Positions 1 through 6,669 of a stretch of 15,250 bases of DNA are shown piece by piece. The notes below the pieces were generated by a model. That model made no database searches, was not told the origin of the DNA, and saw only the letters and a list, made by a program, of their open reading frames with translations. Position numbers and translations under genes: made by a program. Each line of letters starts with the position of its first letter. Position 1 is the first letter of the stretch. Origin of the DNA: 4572-13 sp964594065 (GTDB taxonomy: Bacteria; Planctomycetota; Phycisphaerae; Sedimentisphaerales; Anaerohalosphaeraceae); contig CAZQKX010000082.1 in the NCBI GenBank assembly GCA_964594065.1, forward strand, positions 1 to 15,250, written 5' to 3'.

Positions 1-1911
1 ATCATCAACGACCGTGAAGAAAAGTATTTACTTTTGGTCAACGGCAGAGTGATGAACGAAAGAACTCATTTCGGTGTTCTCAGTGAACGCGATCTTTCAA
101 TGCTGGGAGATATTCACCACATCGATATTGTTCGCGGCTCCGGTTCTGCAACTTATGGTGCGGGCGCGGTATCCATGGTAATCAATATTATTACTGACGA
201 TGCCATGACGTTTCAGGGCCTTGAGTTAACTTCTCGTGTCGGTGCTATCGATGAGTTTTATTCTCAGGAAATCAAGTATGGTAAAAAATTCAGTGATGAC
301 CATGGTCTCTTTGCTTACTTTGGGATCGACAAATATTTAGGTGCAAACAGCAGCGATGCACCGTTTGTGCTGGGAACATCCTTTACAGATTTTTGGGGCA
401 GGGATGTTCAGGGCGGAACAAACTATGATTATGACATCAATCGATACCATGAAGCATATAGAAATCTGCCGAAACTGAAGACACATGTCGATTACAAAAA
501 TGGCCCACTGAATGTATGGGCCCGTTATACAAGAGGCGGTACGCAGTTTACCTTTGCCCAGGACAACATCGCAGAAGCTCCGTATGGCTGGCTGGATGCC
601 GCGTGGGCAGCGGCACCTTATCCGACACCTGAATATATGCATCAACCCGGATCCGGTTATCAGCAATTGACGTTATTTACCGGATACAAACAGGAAATCA
701 ACCCTGATTTGACGATTGACTATTCATTCAGTTACGACCTATTTGATTTTGAAAGAAGCTCGTTCAGCAGCAAGGCGGACCCTCATTTTACGTTGAGCCA
801 CCGAGAAGAAGAATATAACTTCAAAGTTGTAGGAAACTGGGCTCTTAATGAACAACATTCGGCGGCATTTGGAGGACAGTGGATACATGAACGGTTTGGG
901 CGTCGAAGTCCGGGATATCCCAATGATCAGGCCGTTTTGGCACCGTATGTACAGCCTCCGTTTAGTGGTGAATCCCCAAAATGGAACACAGACACATTCT
1001 CCATATTTGCAGAAGACCAGTGGCGCATCAATTCGGCATGGACCGTGTTTACGGGAATTCGCATGGATAAGTGTGAAACAACCAAATATCTGTATTCTCC
1101 GCGTTTAACGGCGGTCTATACGCCAAATGAAAAAGATACGTTGAAATTTATGATCGCTCGCTCACACCGTATGACATTTGCTGAAGAGATGCGGTATAAA
1201 TGGGAACAAACCAATAAAAAAAGCGATCCCGAAACATTTGATAGCCTTGAGCTAAGGTATGAACGTCAGGAGACTCCCAATCTCTGGTATGCACTGAGTG
1301 GATATTATCACAACATCGATGTTATTGCCTGGGACTCAGGGGCATACGGTGTTGAATTTGATGCAGGAACAAAAAATGTTGGTGAGTATAGACAGTTCGG
1401 CGTTGAAGCAGAGGTGCTCTATAAAAAAGACAACTTCAGACTACTGCTGTCCCACGGCTTTACAAAGCTTCTTGATTTCAATAAAGTCACGGGAAGCAAT
1501 ACGGTAATCACCGCAGATCCTTATGGGTATGGCGATGACCTGGCCAACTGGAGTAATCATATCTCCAAGATTGTTACCAGTTATAAATTTGATGACAAGT
1601 GGACACTGGACGGAAACGCTCAAGTATATTGGGGTTTCCCGGGAGCGAAAGATTATGCCAAATATGTAACCGATAACAGCAGCCCCATTTCCAGGGATCC
1701 GGGCTACAATGATCCCTATGGCCCGAGCGTTTTTCTCAGTTTTGGCCTGCAATATGAACCCAAAGAAGATCTTATTCTTAGACTGGACGCATACGACCTT
1801 CTGGGCCTGATCGACGCGAAATATAACAAAACACTGTATGGTTTCAATTCTTTTGCTGATTACCGCTCAAGTGCGCCATCACTGGCATTTACTTTAAAAT
1901 ATAAGTTTTAG
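1..1911 (+). CDS. TonB-dependent outer-membrane receptor, 5'-truncated by window edge
   Basis: The reading frame is open from base 1 and gives 636 residues ending in a TAG stop. The first ~65 visible residues are the end of a TonB-receptor plug domain: a 'LLLVNGR' strand, then 'IDIVRGSGSATYGAGAV' and 'INIIT' (about residues 41-65), which match the usual IEV-RGP-S-YG--A--GVINI-T pattern. The remaining ~570 residues are rich in aromatic residues and alternating strands, as in a 22-strand beta-barrel, and the protein ends in 'FTLKYKF' with the C-terminal Phe typical of barrels inserted by the BAM machinery. The family imports siderophores, vitamin B12 or glycans across the outer membrane using TonB energy; the substrate cannot be read from this fragment. 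The signal peptide, TonB box and most of the plug lie to the left of the window, so the true start is not visible (the TTG at 34 is internal). It is separated from gltX by 219 nt and is probably a separate transcription unit. Confidence 0.93.
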   Translation: MINDREEKYLLLVNGRVMNERTHFGVLSERDLSMLGDIHHIDIVRGSGSATYGAGAVSMVINIITDDAMTFQGLELTSRVGAIDEFYSQEIKYGKKFSDDHGLFAYFGIDKYLGANSSDAPFVLGTSFTDFWGRDVQGGTNYDYDINRYHEAYRNLPKLKTHVDYKNGPLNVWARYTRGGTQFTFAQDNIAEAPYGWLDAAWAAAPYPTPEYMHQPGSGYQQLTLFTGYKQEINPDLTIDYSFSYDLFDFERSSFSSKADPHFTLSHREEEYNFKVVGNWALNEQHSAAFGGQWIHERFGRRSPGYPNDQAVLAPYVQPPFSGESPKWNTDTFSIFAEDQWRINSAWTVFTGIRMDKCETTKYLYSPRLTAVYTPNEKDTLKFMIARSHRMTFAEEMRYKWEQTNKKSDPETFDSLELRYERQETPNLWYALSGYYHNIDVIAWDSGAYGVEFDAGTKNVGEYRQFGVEAEVLYKKDNFRLLLSHGFTKLLDFNKVTGSNTVITADPYGYGDDLANWSNHISKIVTSYKFDDKWTLDGNAQVYWGFPGAKDYAKYVTDNSSPISRDPGYNDPYGPSVFLSFGLQYEPKEDLILRLDAYDLLGLIDAKYNKTLYGFNSFADYRSSAPSLAFTLKYKF

Positions 1912-1917
1912 AGTACT

Positions 1918-1940
1918 CCCGCGTCATCTATGCTGACGGG
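1918..1940 (+). terminator. weak terminator-like hairpin after the TonB receptor gene
   Basis: Seven bases after the receptor stop codon, CCCG-(CG)-TCA can pair with TGA-CGGG across a 7-nt loop, giving a 7-bp stem with a 2-nt bulge. A run of six T (1951-1956) follows only after a 10-nt gap, so this is not a textbook Rho-independent terminator. Its position right after a gene end is the main support. A second, purely AT stem (CTTTTA-TTTT-TAAAAG, 1997-2012) lies further downstream and looks too weak to stop transcription. Confidence 0.3.
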
Positions 1941-2058
1941 TGCAGACACATTTTTTCGTGTGGACAAGGACCCAACGGCATCTAATTCTTTTAAGTCTTT
2001 TATTTTTAAAAGGTTGCACTTCATTTGGTGGGATTTTTGCATTCCGGTGGCTCTATGC

Positions 2059-2087
2059 TTGACAATAAGGGGTCTGTGACGTAATCT
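2059..2087 (+). promoter_or_regulatory. sigma-70-type promoter upstream of gltX
   Basis: A perfect -35 hexamer TTGACA (2059-2064) is followed after exactly 17 nt by TAATCT (2082-2087), which keeps the three most conserved -10 positions (T1, A2, T6). Transcription would begin near 2094 and leave a leader of about 37 nt before the gltX ATG. Spacing and position fit a housekeeping promoter for the gltX-kinase-thpR genes. The call rests on hexamer matching only. Confidence 0.55.
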
Positions 2088-2130
2088 AAGGCCTTTATTC
2101 TGTGATTTTTCTGCAAAAATAGAGGTTTTT

Positions 2131-3768
2131 ATGATTGTAACGCGGTTTGCACCTTCGCCAACCGGATACCTGCATGTCGGCGGCGCCCGGACGGCTTTAT
2201 TTAACTGGCTTCTGGCCCGGAAGACGGGCGGCAGGTTCCTGTTGCGCATTGAAGATACGGATATGAAACGCAATACTGCCACCGCCGCTGACCAGGTGCT
2301 CAAAGACTTGAAATGGCTGGGAATCGATTGGGACGAGGGGCCGGATATCGGCGGTCCGAACGGCCCGTACCATCAGTCCGAGCGGCGGGACATCTATGAT
2401 CAGTATATCCAACAGCTTATTGATGAGCAGAAAGCGTATTACTGTTTTGACACGCCGGACGAGTTGAAGGCGATGCGGGAACTGGCTGAGAAGGAAAAAC
2501 GGCACAATCTGTACCCGCGGCCGGACGTTTTTCCGGCTAAGGAAGAGGTAGAGAAGGCAAGATCAGAAGGCCGGCCTGTAACGGTACGGTTTGCCGTGTC
2601 GCGGGATGAAGCGATCGTGATCAAGGATGAAGTTCGCGGACAGGTGCGGATTGAACCATCGGAATTGAGCGACTTTATTATTCGTAAAAGTGATGGGTTT
2701 CCGACGTACCATATGGCAGTGGTCATTGACGATGAGCTTATGGGCGTTACCCATGTGATTCGTGGCCAGGAACATTTGATGAATACCCCGAACCACCAAT
2801 TGCTGCAAAAGGCACTGGGATTTCGGGTCCCGAAATACGCTCATATGTCAGTGACAGTCAGTGACTCCGGCGGAAAACTCAGCAAGCGTGAACGCCCCAA
2901 GGTCCTGAAGAAGGCGATCAAGGCGATGCAGGATGTTGATAGGGAGGCGTTGGCGAAGGCGGCGGGTATTTCGCTTGAAGATGTTGAGATGTTTTTAAAG
3001 GGCAAATCGGCGCCGGATATGCCGGCGATCGATGCAATGGCGAAGTTACTGGGTGTACATCTGCCGGAAATCAATATCGTGGACTTTTTCCGCAGCGGGT
3101 ATCTGCCGGAAACGATGGTCAATTTTCTGGCGATGCTGGGCTGGAATCCGGGTGACGGTCGGGAGATCATGAAGGTCGACGAACTCATTGAGGCCTTTAG
3201 CCTCTCACGGGTCAGCAAGAGCAACAGTTTGTTCGACCGCAAAAAGCTGCAGTCGTTTAATACCGAACATCTAAAGGCCGAAATGATTCCTTCGGAGAGA
3301 TTGATCCTGCATTTCCGGGCTTATCTGGAAGAGATCGGTTCACCGGTTGCCAAGGCTGATGATTCGCAGCTTTCGCAGATCATTTCAATCAATGCCGGTG
3401 CGCGTACGCTGGAACAGATCGAACAAAAGACGAGGTTTGCCTTCATCGCCGACGAAGCGATGGAATACGACAACAAGGCGGTTAAGAAAGTTTTGCTGAA
3501 AGGTGATGGGCTGGCGATGCTTAAGATCGTGGGCCAGTTGTTGGCGGCATTGAAAGAGGTGACACCGGAAAGCATTGAAAAACTCCTTCGGGATCTGGCC
3601 GAGGAAAAACAGGTTGGACTGGGAAAGGTTGCCCAACCACTGCGTGTGGCGATTTGCGGCAGTACGGTTAGCCCGCCGATCTTTGATTCTGTGCAGATGC
3701 TGGGGATGGATAATACTTTGAAACGGATTGAGCGAACATTGAATAAATTTCAACAAACAACGGATTGA
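2131..3768 (+). CDS. gltX: glutamyl-tRNA synthetase with an HTH-like insertion
   Basis: This is a class Ia aminoacyl-tRNA synthetase that charges tRNA-Glu with glutamate in the cytoplasm (545 aa; bacterial GluRS is usually about 465-500). The Rossmann catalytic domain opens with 'RFAPSPTGYLHVGGAR' (residues 5-20, the HIGH-type motif) and 'RIEDTD' (39-44). The tRNA-contacting 'YHMAVVIDDELMGVTHVIRGQEH' region is at about 193-215, the KMSKS-type loop 'KLSKR' at 249-253, and 'GYLPE...LGWNPGD' at 323-342. The C-terminal anticodon-binding part ends with 'PLRVAICGSTVSPPIFDS' (503-520). Oddity: between KLSKR and GYLPE there are 69 residues where ordinary GluRS has about 12; the extra ~57 residues resemble a Cro/C1-type helix-turn-helix (see findings). 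An AGAGG Shine-Dalgarno five bases before the ATG supports the start. Both signature motifs are intact, so the enzyme should be active. Its stop codon lies 26 nt before the kinase ATG, suggesting co-transcription. GluRS that also charges tRNA-Gln cannot be excluded from sequence alone. Confidence 0.97.
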   Translation: MIVTRFAPSPTGYLHVGGARTALFNWLLARKTGGRFLLRIEDTDMKRNTATAADQVLKDLKWLGIDWDEGPDIGGPNGPYHQSERRDIYDQYIQQLIDEQKAYYCFDTPDELKAMRELAEKEKRHNLYPRPDVFPAKEEVEKARSEGRPVTVRFAVSRDEAIVIKDEVRGQVRIEPSELSDFIIRKSDGFPTYHMAVVIDDELMGVTHVIRGQEHLMNTPNHQLLQKALGFRVPKYAHMSVTVSDSGGKLSKRERPKVLKKAIKAMQDVDREALAKAAGISLEDVEMFLKGKSAPDMPAIDAMAKLLGVHLPEINIVDFFRSGYLPETMVNFLAMLGWNPGDGREIMKVDELIEAFSLSRVSKSNSLFDRKKLQSFNTEHLKAEMIPSERLILHFRAYLEEIGSPVAKADDSQLSQIISINAGARTLEQIEQKTRFAFIADEAMEYDNKAVKKVLLKGDGLAMLKIVGQLLAALKEVTPESIEKLLRDLAEEKQVGLGKVAQPLRVAICGSTVSPPIFDSVQMLGMDNTLKRIERTLNKFQQTTD

Positions 3769-3794
3769 GAACAAAAGGTAGAGGAGAACGTAAA

Positions 3795-4700
3795 ATGTCG
3801 TTAATTGTTACAGGTTCTATTGGAATTGATACGGTGCGTACGCCGTATGGTCACAATCAGGATTGTGTGGGAGGTTCGGCGGTGTATTTTTCGCTGGCGG
3901 CCGGTTTTTTTACGAATGTAAAACTTCTTGGCGTTGCAGGAGAGGATTGTCCATTTGATTTTGAAGAAACATTTCAGGGATGCGATGTTGATCTGGAGGG
4001 TCTTGAGATACGCAAGGGCAGCAAGACATTTCGCTGGTCGGGTTCTTATGAAGGCGACATGAGTGAAGCTCGTACCGATGGGGTCGCACTGAATGTGCTT
4101 GCCGAAGATCCGCCCCGTGTGCCGGACAGTTACCGTGACTGTGATTATGTTTTTCTGGCCAACACGGCACCGTCGCTGCAAATACAGTTGCTGGACCAGT
4201 TGGGCGGCACCTCCTTTGTCGCTGCTGACACCATGAATTTGTGGATTCAGACAGCGAACGAAGATTTGCGAAAACTGCTCGGGTGCATTAATATGCTGGT
4301 CCTTAATGAAGGTGAGGCGAAATTATTGACCGGTCATCAAAACCTCGTTGCGGCTGCTCAGGATATCCTGAAGATGGGCCCGGAGTATGTTATCATTAAA
4401 AAAGGTGAGCACGGTTCCATGCTTCACGATTCGGCCGGCCAAATTTTCCTGTTGCCAGCGTATCCGACAACCATGGTCATCGATCCCACCGGAGCGGGCG
4501 ATTCGTTTGCGGGAGGGATGATGGGTTACCTGGCGAAAATGAACACGGTGGATTATGTGACGTTGCGTAAGGCCATGGCCTATGGAACAGTATTGTCTTC
4601 GTTTACGATCGGCGATTTTTCAATTCACGGTATTCAGAGAGCCAACATGAAAATGATTGATGAACGGTTTGAGATGCTGAAGAAAGTGACACAGTTTTAA
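3795..4700 (+). CDS. PfkB/ribokinase-family sugar or nucleoside kinase
   Basis: This 301-aa protein belongs to the PfkB family of ATP-dependent kinases, which phosphorylate a hydroxyl of sugars, nucleosides or related small molecules in the cytoplasm. The N-terminal substrate-side motif 'GGSAVYFSLAA' is at residues 26-36. The C-terminal PfkB signature 'DPTGAGDSFAGG' is at 230-241; its GAGD forms the anion hole and D236 is the expected catalytic base. 'NEGEAKLLTG' (171-180) and 'IIKKGEHG' (200-207) are also family-typical, as is the length. The ATG at 3795 is preferred because a GAGGAG ribosome site lies just upstream; an upstream in-frame TTG overlaps the gltX stop and has no such site. The substrate is not evident: 'ADTMNLWI' (144-151) marks a recognisable but, to my knowledge, functionally unassigned subgroup of general 'sugar kinases'. 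It sits 26 nt after gltX and about 31 nt before thpR, so it is probably in the same operon. Confidence 0.9.
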   Translation: MSLIVTGSIGIDTVRTPYGHNQDCVGGSAVYFSLAAGFFTNVKLLGVAGEDCPFDFEETFQGCDVDLEGLEIRKGSKTFRWSGSYEGDMSEARTDGVALNVLAEDPPRVPDSYRDCDYVFLANTAPSLQIQLLDQLGGTSFVAADTMNLWIQTANEDLRKLLGCINMLVLNEGEAKLLTGHQNLVAAAQDILKMGPEYVIIKKGEHGSMLHDSAGQIFLLPAYPTTMVIDPTGAGDSFAGGMMGYLAKMNTVDYVTLRKAMAYGTVLSSFTIGDFSIHGIQRANMKMIDERFEMLKKVTQF

Positions 4701-4731
4701 TCGTATCTCAGTAAACGAAACGGAAATGCAA

Positions 4732-5292
4732 ATGCGATTATTCGTGGCGATTGATATCCATCCGCATGTTCGGGTTCGGCTCAGACAGATACAAAACCGG
4801 TTTGAGCAGGAGTTGAATCTCTCCGCGAAGGACGCCAAGTGGATTCGTCCGGAGCAGATCCATTTGACATTGAAATTTTTGGGTCAGGTCGATGATGCAT
4901 CATTGACACAGGTATGTGATATTGTGACACGGACGGCTTCACAATCCGAAGGTTTTGATTTTGAGGTCAAAGGATTGGGTGTATTTGGGCGTCCGGCCCG
5001 CATCGTATGGGCCGGTACAACGGATTGCCCGCCGTTGAAGGCCCTGCAGGCAAAGCTGGATGAAAATTTTTCAGCGCAGGGTTGGCCCCGGGAAAATCGC
5101 CCCTTTGCCGGGCATTTGACGGTATGCAGGGTCAAGCATGTTTCGGCCGGCCGAAAACTGGCTGAAGCGGTGGGGGCCTATAAGAATGAATCATTCGGCC
5201 TGGTGCAGGCCGGGGAAGTGGTGTTGTATGAAAGTCAGCTTACTTCTGCCGGACCAGTTTACAGCGCGGTCTGTCGGGCAGCGTTGACTTAA
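4732..5292 (+). CDS. thpR: RNA 2',3'-cyclic phosphodiesterase (2H/LigT family)
   Basis: This is a small (186 aa from ATG 4732) 2H-phosphoesterase. Family members open 2',3'-cyclic phosphate RNA ends to 2'-phosphates and can show 2'-5' RNA ligase activity in vitro. The two catalytic H-x-T-x motifs are both present, numbered from the ATG at 4726: 'HLTL' at 46-49 followed by KFLG, and 'HLTV' at 130-133 preceded by FAG. They are spaced as in the two-lobed fold. The start is ambiguous: ATG codons at 4726 and 4732 are in frame. 4732 gives the classic N-terminus 'MRLFVAID', while 4726 adds Met-Gln. Neither has a strong ribosome site, only a weak ACGGA-like stretch. The gene follows the kinase after about 31 nt and precedes recA; thpR next to recA is a recurrent arrangement in bacteria, although the cinA gene that often accompanies them is absent here. 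Confidence 0.93.
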   Translation: MRLFVAIDIHPHVRVRLRQIQNRFEQELNLSAKDAKWIRPEQIHLTLKFLGQVDDASLTQVCDIVTRTASQSEGFDFEVKGLGVFGRPARIVWAGTTDCPPLKALQAKLDENFSAQGWPRENRPFAGHLTVCRVKHVSAGRKLAEAVGAYKNESFGLVQAGEVVLYESQLTSAGPVYSAVCRAALT

Positions 5293-5416
5293 TAATATAA
5301 TAATTGTGAAAGTGCCATGAAGCGGGGTACGAAAGACCTCATTTGTGCCGTGATAAACGGTCGGGGCAGGATGCTCAGACTTCCGTGCACAAATACCGAT
5401 AAGGATTTTAATAGAC

Positions 5417-5422
5417 GAGGAG
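5417..5422 (+). promoter_or_regulatory. ribosome-binding site that decides the recA start
   Basis: A GAGGAG sequence directly abuts the ATG at 5423 (zero spacing) but lies six bases before the in-frame ATG at 5429. The second ATG is therefore the likely initiator and gives the N-terminus 'MAKAKKK'. The 136-nt stretch between thpR and recA (5293-5428) otherwise shows no clear promoter hexamers and no recognisable LexA box of the CTGT-N8-ACAG or GAAC-N4-GTTC type. Confidence 0.7.
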
Positions 5423-5428
5423 ATGAAT

Positions 5429-6481
5429 ATGGCGAAGGCGAAAAAGAAAGCAGCAGCAAAGAAAACAACAGGTATGGCAGCATCATCCAAAACGGATGCA
5501 CTGGACCGGGCGATTGCCCAGATCGAAAAACAGTACGGCACCGGCTCGATCATGAAAATGGACGAATCGCTGCATCGCAAGATCGAGGGTATTCCAACCG
5601 GTGCGCTGTCGCTGGATATTGCGCTGGGCGGGGCGGGCATTCCGCGGGCGCGCGTGGTTGAGTTTTACGGACCGGAGTCTTCCGGCAAGACCACGCTGGC
5701 GCTGCACGTGATCGCCAGTGCTCAAAAGCTCGGCGGTGTTGCAGCGTTTATCGATGCCGAACACGCACTGGATACAACGTGGGCGAAAAAACTGGGGGTT
5801 GATGTTAATAGCTTGTTGATCAGTCAGCCGGATACCGGCGAGCAAGCGCTGGATATCGCCGAAATGCTGATTAAATCCAACGCGGTCGATATTATCGTCA
5901 TAGACTCGGTTGCGGCATTAGTGCCGGCGGCGGAACTGCAGGGCGAGATGGGACAAAGTCACGTGGGCCTGCAGGCACGGCTCATGAGTCAGGCCCTGCG
6001 GAAACTGACGGGTGTGATTAGTAAAAGCAAAACCTGCCTGATCTTTATTAACCAGATCCGTATGAAAATCGGCGTGATGTTCGGTAATCCGGAAACCACC
6101 AGCGGCGGAAACGCTCTGAAGTTTTATAGTTCGGTTCGGTTGGATGTTCGCCGGATTTCGACGATTAAGAGCAGTGCCGATGAAGCGATCGGTAACCGCG
6201 TGCGGACGCGGGTGGTCAAGAACAAGGTAGCCGCTCCGTTTAAGAAGGCCGAATTTGATATTATGTTCGACCACGGTATTAGCTATGAAGGCGATTTGCT
6301 GGATCTGGCGGTTGAAAATGATATTGTCAATAAGAGCGGCGCTTGGTTTAATTACGGCAAGGTCAAACTCGGTCAGGGTCGGGAAAATGCCAAGCAGTTC
6401 TTCATGGATAACCCGGAACTGCTGGACGAAGTAAAACAGAAAGTTCTTGTTGCCAAAGGCTTAATTGAACCGGAAAAGTAG
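5429..6481 (+). CDS. recA: RecA recombinase
   Basis: This DNA-dependent ATPase forms filaments on single-stranded DNA, catalyses strand exchange in homologous recombination and stimulates LexA-type repressor self-cleavage. The protein is 350 aa, normal for RecA. Visible motifs are Walker A 'GPESSGKT' (81-88), the catalytic-Glu region 'FIDAEHALD' (107-115), Walker B 'IIVIDS' (155-160), loop L1 'ELQGEMGQSHVG' (169-180) and loop L2 with 'NPETTSGGNALKFYSSVRLD' (220-239). All key residues look intact. Two features stand out: a Lys/Ala-rich N-terminal extension ('AKAKKKAAAKK', residues 2-12) and a C-terminus 'GLIEPEK' without the long acidic tail of E. coli RecA. The start is set by the GAGGAG site. 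A 47-residue membrane-protein gene and alaS follow closely, in place of the recX-alaS order common in other bacteria. Confidence 0.98.
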   Translation: MAKAKKKAAAKKTTGMAASSKTDALDRAIAQIEKQYGTGSIMKMDESLHRKIEGIPTGALSLDIALGGAGIPRARVVEFYGPESSGKTTLALHVIASAQKLGGVAAFIDAEHALDTTWAKKLGVDVNSLLISQPDTGEQALDIAEMLIKSNAVDIIVIDSVAALVPAAELQGEMGQSHVGLQARLMSQALRKLTGVISKSKTCLIFINQIRMKIGVMFGNPETTSGGNALKFYSSVRLDVRRISTIKSSADEAIGNRVRTRVVKNKVAAPFKKAEFDIMFDHGISYEGDLLDLAVENDIVNKSGAWFNYGKVKLGQGRENAKQFFMDNPELLDEVKQKVLVAKGLIEPEK

Positions 6482-6504
6482 GAAAAGTAATGAAAGGAGC
6501 AGAA

Positions 6505-6648
6505 ATGGACAGGGAATTTGTTTATTTTGTTTGTTTTATATTTGCCGTCTTTCTGAGTGTTATGTCTTTTCGCCTTGTAAAAGCGGTTGAAAGAATTGCG
6601 GATATTATTGAACACTATCGCCTGAACAGAGAGGCGGACAAAAAATGA
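6505..6648 (+). CDS. small single-pass membrane protein of unknown function (47 aa)
   Basis: An ATG at 6505 sits five bases after a strong AAAGGAG ribosome site and opens a 47-codon frame ending in TGA. The product has a short polar start (MDRE), one hydrophobic segment 'FVYFVCFIFAVFLSVMSF' (about residues 5-22), then a charged, probably amphipathic helix rich in Arg, Glu and Lys ending 'NREADKK'. This suggests a single-pass inner-membrane protein with a cytoplasmic tail. An in-frame ATG at 6490 would add five residues but has a poorer ribosome site. The gene is 23 nt after recA and 21 nt before alaS, filling the gap neatly, which argues for real coding. No family is recognised. It might modulate RecA or its location at the membrane, but that is speculation from position only. 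Confidence 0.65.
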   Translation: MDREFVYFVCFIFAVFLSVMSFRLVKAVERIADIIEHYRLNREADKK

Positions 6649-6669
6649 TTTTTTTTAGGTAGGCAAATT

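Noticed and set aside
1908..2303. Minus-strand frame across the TonB receptor-gltX gap
   Set aside because: It covers the gltX promoter and the 5' end of gltX antisense; its composition is not protein-like and it has no start signal.
5293..5428. SOS (LexA) box upstream of recA
   Set aside because: I looked for CTGT-N8-ACAG and GAAC-N4-GTTC and found neither; CCGT-GATAA-ACGG is only a 4-bp stem.
5317..5661. Plus-strand frame starting in the thpR-recA gap
   Set aside because: It overlaps the first ~230 bases of recA in another frame, is dominated by Arg/Gly/Glu shadow composition and has no ribosome site.
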